From assembly GCA_007922305.1 (NCBI GenBank), contig ML677335.1:23588867-23652866 (forward strand): a DNA stretch of 64,000 nt, written 5' to 3'. A model generated the notes under the pieces. That model was not told where the DNA came from and ran no database searches. It was given only the letters and a program-made list of their open reading frames with translations. Position 1 is the first letter of the stretch, and each line of letters opens with the position of its first letter. This stretch comes from Dermatemys mawii (taxonomy: Eukaryota; Chordata; Testudines; Dermatemydidae). This document shows, piece after piece, positions 58,996-64,000 of the stretch. The position numbers were made by a program, and so were the translations under genes.

Positions 58996-59574
58996 AGATC
59001 TCTGCCCCCTTCACTTCACTGCCACCCTAGGCCGGGAGCCTCTCCCAAGCTGTCTGTCATAGTCACTTGTGTGGGGATATCAGACACTTGGGAATAGACT
59101 GAAAGCACCAAACTTGTTTTGGCTGGTGTTTTGACAACCTAAATTGGAATCTAGTATTTAAAGAGGTAAAACATTGATGTTAGCTATTGCCCCCAATTCC
59201 TTCTCTCTCTGTATCTTTAATCTGCGAGTGCTAAATCCTCCTGTTTGCCCATTTTTCTTCTCCGTTATAAGTTTGTGACCTGAAGGCTGCTAAGGCTTTT
59301 TGTTTTCCTGCCTGTTCTTTCTCCCTACAGGTTTTGGCAGTTTGGCAATACATCACTTTCCTGCAGGCACATGACTGTGAGCTTTTCTCACTCCAGTTGC
59401 CCCTTTGCCCTTTACCTCCAATGCCAGCAGTTCACCATTCACTGCTACTAAACATCCCCAAACTCAGAAATTGAAATCAGTGCACCTTGTTCAAGCTAGT
59501 TGGTCATCCCCAGAATCCTTATTTCTGGCTTTCTTTTCCTTTTAGTTTTTGCTGTGTAATGAAGCAATAGCAGA

Positions 59575-59841
59575 GGGCAACAAAAATTATTAGGGGCCTG
59601 GAGCATATGACTTTCGAGGAGAGGCTGAGGGAACTGGGATTGCTTAGTCTGCAGAAGAGAAGAATGAGGGGCGATTTGATAACTGCTTTCAACTACCTGC
59701 AAGGGGGTTCCAAAGAGGATGGATCTAGACTGTTCTCCATGGTACCAGATGACAGAACAAGGAGTAATGATCTCAAGTTGCAGGGGGGAGGTTTAGGCTG
59801 GATATTAGGAAAAACTTTTTCACTAAGAGGGTGGTGAAGCA
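59575..59841 (+). pseudogene. CR1 LINE fragment (ORF2 C-terminal region)
   Basis: Frame from about 59607 reads [18 protein letters not shown], then [20 protein letters not shown] and [12 protein letters not shown], the typical CR1 ORF2 C-terminal region. A frame break follows the LQGGGL stretch. It stops abruptly after GGTGGTGAAGCACCTG (59829-59844), where the element would continue toward its 3' end, and gives way to a hAT fragment. Confidence 0.85.
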
Positions 59842-59930
59842 CCTGATTGGGTACTGCTTTTTGGTGCCCCCAAATCTTAGCGCCCTAGGTGGTTGCCTAG
59901 TTCGCCTAGTGGTTACGCTGACCTTGGCTA
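59842..59930 (-). repeat. Fragment of the 19374-type hAT, reversed
   Basis: The complement reads CCACTAGGCGAACTAGGCAA then GATTTGGGGGCACCAAAAAG, matching the left 75 bp of the hAT at 19374. The rest of that element is missing here. Confidence 0.8.
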
Positions 59931-60164
59931 CTTCACACATTCACAAATTCATATTTCAGCGTGGAATTGACTGGGAGCATGCAAAGGTAACAGGTCATAG
60001 GGCAGAGGACACTGCAGGAAATTCAAAGGCAGAGGAACTATTCAAAGGCACTATAAGTCTATCCTTCAGCACTTCCTCTCCAGCTTTTTGCTGCTGTTAG
60101 ATGAGACCTAGTTTCAGTGTGTAAAGTGACTTTGAGGGAAATCTTTATTACTTTGTTTTCCAAC

Positions 60165-60390
60165 AGTGTCTGAAGACCCTAACCAATATCCAGGCCTTGT
60201 TGTGCTAGGTGGCCCTGAAGAGCTTGCAGAATGAACTGTCAAAGTGGTAAAATGAAAGTATAATTGTTCCCATTTTTAAAGATGGGGAGCTGAGGCACAG
60301 AGAGAGTGATGGGTAGGAGTTTATTAAGGCAGGAAATTGAACCCAGACCTTTTCAGTCTCAATCTTGGGCCAGGCTCATCCTTCCTCCTG
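60165..60390 (-). repeat. CORE/MIR-like SINE (-), tail plus core
   Basis: The reverse tail (CAGGCCTTGTTGTGCTAGGT, GAAGAGCTTGCAGAATG) is followed by the reverse core (GATGGGGAGCTGAGGCACAG, AGAGAGTGATGG, GAAATTGAACCCAGACC). This is one of the most complete copies in the window. Confidence 0.8.
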
Positions 60391-61472
60391 GATGGCATCT
60401 GTGGCATTTCCTTAGCTTTTCTAATAGGGCTGAGCTAATGCTTAAGGCAATGATGTGGACTGGCTGAGTTGATCCTGATTGGTTTGGTAATTGTTTCCAG
60501 GTCAGGCTGCACTGGGCTCCAAGAGGCAGCCAGACATTGTATTCGCTGACTCCTGCAGTCACTCACCCCTGCTTTCTAGGTGAGCCAGACACTGGAACCC
60601 ACAGAAATCAGATGCAAAACACTTCTGACAGGCCAATTAAAATCTCCACTTTCCTGGTTCGATAATGTTTGTTGTCTGGCAGTTAAACTGCATCTCTTAA
60701 TAAGTGAGAGTACTGGCTGGAAATCAAGGGAAACCCATCTGCCAAATGCACTAGGCCCTCTTGGAAACCTGCTGCATCTCTCTCCTGCAACCTTGCATCC
60801 CGCCTCTGCCCATGCTCCCATGATAAATCTGCAATAGTTAACCTTTGCCATGGCTCAGGTGGCAGTTGTTGGTCCACATGGTCTGGCCTGAATTTTCTCA
60901 GAACTCATGAGCCTCAGCCCGTGGAATGGCAAGTGCTGTGGTTCTGGGGACGGGCACATGAGCTCTCAGCCTCGTTCTCACTATGTAAACAGGGAGCAGA
61001 AGTAACTGAACCTGGTTATAAAAGGTGGAAGGAGGCAATTATAAGAGTGTGATGGGGAAAAAGTGACACTTTGGCAGAATTAAGGCTGACGAGGCAAAAG
61101 GCTCTCAGCCATGGGAACAATGTGAGATATTAATCATGTGCTAAAACAATAATTGCTGTCTCCCATCCCTGTACTGCTGCTCTCGCCGCCTTCACCCTGC
61201 AAAAAGGCCCTGGTCACTGCATTCTGAATCTGTCTCTGTGCCCCTCTTAAATCAATCTTGTCTGAGTCAGCAGCAATGCAGTGACAGGTTTGGGCTGCTA
61301 ATTCTTCCTATGGTTTTGTTCTAGGCTGCTTTAATACTTTATCTATTCTGAGTCTTCAACTGAGCCCCCAGGGCAGAGGAGAGATGCAACTGGACCAAAA
61401 GACTCTTGGCCCACTTCATGTCCCTACCAACCCTTCCTCTCCTGTCATTTATTTCCTTCGCACGGTGTTTCA

Positions 61473-63655
61473 GGGTATGTCTGCAGAACGAAATAATATT
61501 GAATTTATAGAAGTTGATTTTTCAGAACAGATTGTATACATTCGATTGTGTGTGTCCCCACTAAATGCGCTAAGTCGGCGGAGGCATTTACAGTACCGAG
61601 GCTAGCATCAATGCTTGGAGTGGTGCACTGTGGGTAGCTATCCCACAGTTCCCGCAGTCTCTGCTGCCCACTGGAATACTGGGTTTAGCATTCAATGCAT
61701 GATGGGGGCAAAAACATTCTCGTGGGTTTTCCTGGGCACACCGCGTCAGTCCCTCTCTTGTCAGCCCTTCTCTCCATGCAAGGTATGGCAGACAATCGTT
61801 TTGAACCATTTCTTCAGCAGCAGATGGTGCTGACAGTGCTGTCTCATGACTCGTACAATAGCTTTGAAAGCTATCGTCAGAAGACAGTGCAATATGACTG
61901 AAAGCCATCGTCTCCCGTACACCACTGCTTCTGCTGCAACTCTGTTCTCTTGCTCTGCTGCAGAAGATGGTGCAATAGGACTGCTACCCATCCTCGTAAA
62001 TGGTGTACGGCTGCAGCACTTCTGCTGCCACTCTGCTCTCCTTTGTTTTGCACTTTTTTTCCTGGATTACCAATGTAGGCACCATACCACGGCAAGCATG
62101 GAGCCTGCTCAGCTCACTGCTGCAGTTGTGACCTTTATCCAGCAGTATGTGCAGAACCTGCAAAACCAGCTGAGGAAGCGACTACTTTGCGATCATGATA
62201 GTGATGAGAACGTGGACACAGATGTTCCTAGAAGAAAGTCATGTAGTGACTGGAACATCATGGTGATGTTGGGCCAGGTTCATGCCATGGAACACCAATT
62301 CTGGGCCCACAAAACAAGCACAGACTGGTGGGACACATACTGTTGAAGGTATGGGATGATTCCCAGTGGCAGCAAAACTTTTGCTTGCATAGGGCCACTT
62401 TCATGGAACTTTGTGAGTTGCTGTCTCCTGCCCTGATGCACAAAGACACCAAAATGAGAGCAGCCCTCACAGTTGAGAAGCAAATGGCCATAGCCCTGTG
62501 GAAGCTTGCGAAGCCCGACAGCTACCGGTCAGTCGGGAATCAATTTGAAATGGGCAAATCTACTGTCAGGGGCTGCTGTGCTGCAAGCAGCCAACACAGT
62601 CATTGACCAGCTGCTGTCAAGGGTAATGACTTTGGGAAATGTGCATGCCATTGTGGATGGCTTTAATGCGATGGAGTTCCATAACTGTGGTGGTGCGATA
62701 GACTAACGCATATCCCTATCCTGGCACTGGAACACCGGGGCAGCCAGTACATAAACCGCAAGGGGTACTTTTCCATGATACTGCAAGCACTGGTGGATCA
62801 CAAGGGACGTTTCACCGACATCAACGTGGGATGACTGGGAAAGATTCATGATGCTCACATCTTCAGGAACTCTGGTCTGTTTGCATAGCTGCAGGAAGGG
62901 ACTTACTTCCCAGACCAGAAGATTACTGTTTGGAGTTGGGGGGGGGGGTTGAAATGCCTATAGTTATCATCGTGGACCCAGCCTACACTCAATGCCATGG
63001 CTCAGGAAGCCGTGCACAGGCACTCTGGACAGTAGTAAGGAGCAGTTCAACTAGAGGTTGAGAGAGTGCAGAATGGTGGTAGAATGTGCATTTTGATGTT
63101 TGAAAGCTCACTGGAGCTGTTTGCTGACTAGGTTAGACCTCAGCAAAACCAATATTCCAATTGTAATTGCTGCTTGTTGTGCGCTCCACAATATCTGTGA
63201 GAGTAAGGGGGAGACATTTATGGTGGGGTAGGAGGTTGAGGCAAATCGTCTGGTGGCCAGTTTTACACAGCTAGACAACAGGATGATTAGAAGAGCACAG
63301 CAAGGTGTGCGGCACATCAGAGAAGCTTTGAAACCAGTTTTGTGTTGGGCCAGGGTATGGCATGACTGTTGTATTTGTTTCTCCTGGAAGTTACCTGCCC
63401 CCTATATAAATTACAGGAAATAAAATCATGATTATTTAAAAAACGTTCTTTATTATTTGTTGAACAACACATTTAGAGAAATCAGAAGGTAGCCTGGGGG
63501 TGGGGAGTAGTAGGTTAGAAACGGTGTGGGGGAGAATGTGCTGGAGGATTCCTGCACCATCCCCGGACACATTAACAGACTTTTCCAGTAGCTGTGCTGG
63601 GCACGAATGCATCCCATGTCTTCCGGGCAAATGAATCATTAAATACCCTTGCTTT
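61473..63655 (+). mobile_element. PIF/Harbinger DNA transposon, decayed, 3' end missing
   Basis: The left terminus GGGTATGTCTGCAG (61473-61486) is the Harbinger-type end shared with the MITEs at 15612 and 44533. A non-coding leader (GGTAGCTATCCCACAGTTCC, 61634-61653) precedes a broken transposase at 62098-63400. No matching right terminus appears before 64000. The 3' region (CATTAAATACCCTTGC near 63640) gives way to another repeat at about 63664. The second (Myb/SANT-like) protein of complete Harbingers was not found. It lies in CDH23 intron 2, in the sense direction. Confidence 0.85.
62098..63400 (+). pseudogene. Harbinger transposase pseudogene (DDE_Tnp_4 / HARBI1-like)
   Basis: PIF/Harbinger transposases cut and insert DNA with a DDE catalytic triad. 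ATG at 62098 opens MEPAQLTAAVV, and the frame runs to a stop at 62344-62346. The homologous sequence then continues in another frame (KVWDDSQWQQNFCLHR, ALTVEKQMAIALWKLA, SYRSVGNQF) and shifts again near 62560 (GAAVLQAANTVIDQLL, VHAIVDGF). The first catalytic Asp is in CGGAID (codon about 62701-62703). The second region is VHDA-like (reads IHDA near 62846-62857) after a stop. The Glu region reads VVECAF at about 63076-63093 and is followed by a stop. At least two frameshifts and several stops make it inactive, though all three catalytic regions are still recognisable. Confidence 0.88.
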
Positions 63656-63663
63656 TAAACCTC

Positions 63664-63742
63664 GTATCCAATAAAAGATATTACCTCGCCCATCTTTCCT
63701 CTCTAATATTCTGAGACCAACATAGCTACACTGCATACAGTG
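63664..63742. repeat. Unclassified interspersed repeat fragment
   Basis: TATCCAATAAAAGATATTAC, CTCTCTAATATTCTGAGACC and ATAGCTACACTGCATAC. I recognise it as a common reptile repeat tail. Class unknown. Confidence 0.5.
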
Positions 63743-63982
63743 TGACCCTGTCTGCTGCTATCTCAGGCATTTGGGTGAGGAATGGGAACAGGTGAGTCCC
63801 TCAAGCTGTGTTGATTTAAAGCATAGGAAGATATTGGAGTGACTTGCTGCCAGCCTTGCGGAGAATTAGTACTGACCCCAGGGCACTGCCAGTTTTTTGT
63901 TCCGAGCACACCTCAACCTCCTTCCAGTCGAATGAAATAGGATAAAATACATTTAAAACCTTGTTTTTCTTTATCATTTCAG

Positions 63983-64000
63983 GTCTGAGCAATCGGCTGC
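63983..64000 (+). CDS. CDH23: CDH23 exon 3, first 18 bases
   Basis: After the acceptor TTATCATTTCAG, 18 bases complete the split Gly codon and encode LSNRL plus the first base of the next codon. Human cadherin-23 reads GQVNRLP at the same junction, just after the signal peptide and at the start of extracellular cadherin repeat 1. The exon continues past the window. Phase and residue match together make this the key evidence for CDH23. Confidence 0.85.

Larger units (their letters stand above)
53953..63982 (+). other. CDH23: CDH23 intron 2, 10,030 bp
   Basis: Phase-1 GT-AG intron: donor GTAAGT at 53953, acceptor TTATCATTTCAG ending 63982. It carries three short hAT insertions, MIR-like SINEs, a CR1 fragment and a Harbinger copy, listed separately. 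Stretches 55106-56665, 57632-58542 and 60391-61472 show no gene or clear repeat. Confidence 0.88.

Noticed and set aside
1..64000. CRISPR array, operon, prophage, toxin-antitoxin or biosynthetic cluster
   Set aside because: Exon-intron structure and vertebrate repeats throughout. No regular spacer array or tightly packed gene run exists.

Overview
This is a vertebrate nuclear window, not a microbial one: sparse short exons with GT-AG introns, one CpG island, and a high load of fossil transposons. The repeats (CR1 LINEs, CORE/MIR-like SINEs with a conserved tail, many hAT and PIF/Harbinger elements, a solo LTR, a DIRS-like fragment) point to a non-avian reptile. A turtle is my best guess and a crocodilian is the main alternative. 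The species call rests on remembered repeat families, not on a search.

Two protein-coding genes are supported, both on the + strand and in the order known from mammals (UNC5B - SLC29A3 - CDH23). The last two coding exons of SLC29A3 (lysosomal equilibrative nucleoside transporter ENT3) lie at 1469-1631 and 3027-3705. CDH23 (cadherin-23, the upper half of the hair-cell tip link) begins in the CpG island at about 26.56-28.68 kb, with a probable non-coding first exon ending at 27558. Its first coding exon, carrying the signal peptide, is at 53881-53952. The next exon starts at 63983 and runs off the window. Intron 1 is then about 26.3 kb and intron 2 is 10,030 bp.

Layout: 1-3705 end of SLC29A3; 3.7-26.5 kb intergenic, with a solo LTR (7189-7908), CR1 and SINE pieces, a DIRS-like remnant (10.46-11.52 kb) and hAT elements at 12325-13153 and 19374-20085; 26.5-28.7 kb CDH23 promoter; 28.7-53.9 kb CDH23 intron 1, with a CR1 reverse-transcriptase fossil (29.1-30.4 kb), several hAT insertions and two nested transposon clusters (41.09-42.93 and 44.50-44.99 kb); 53.9-64 kb CDH23 exon 2, intron 2 with three short hAT insertions and a broken Harbinger transposase (61.47-63.65 kb), and the start of exon 3.

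I found no CRISPR, operon, phage or other novel gene system. The strongest new observations are structural: several hAT copies whose ends and 8-bp target-site duplications can be read directly, a solo LTR with a perfect 5-bp duplication, and transposons nested in transposons. Most open reading frames outside the listed exons look like chance or repeat-derived.
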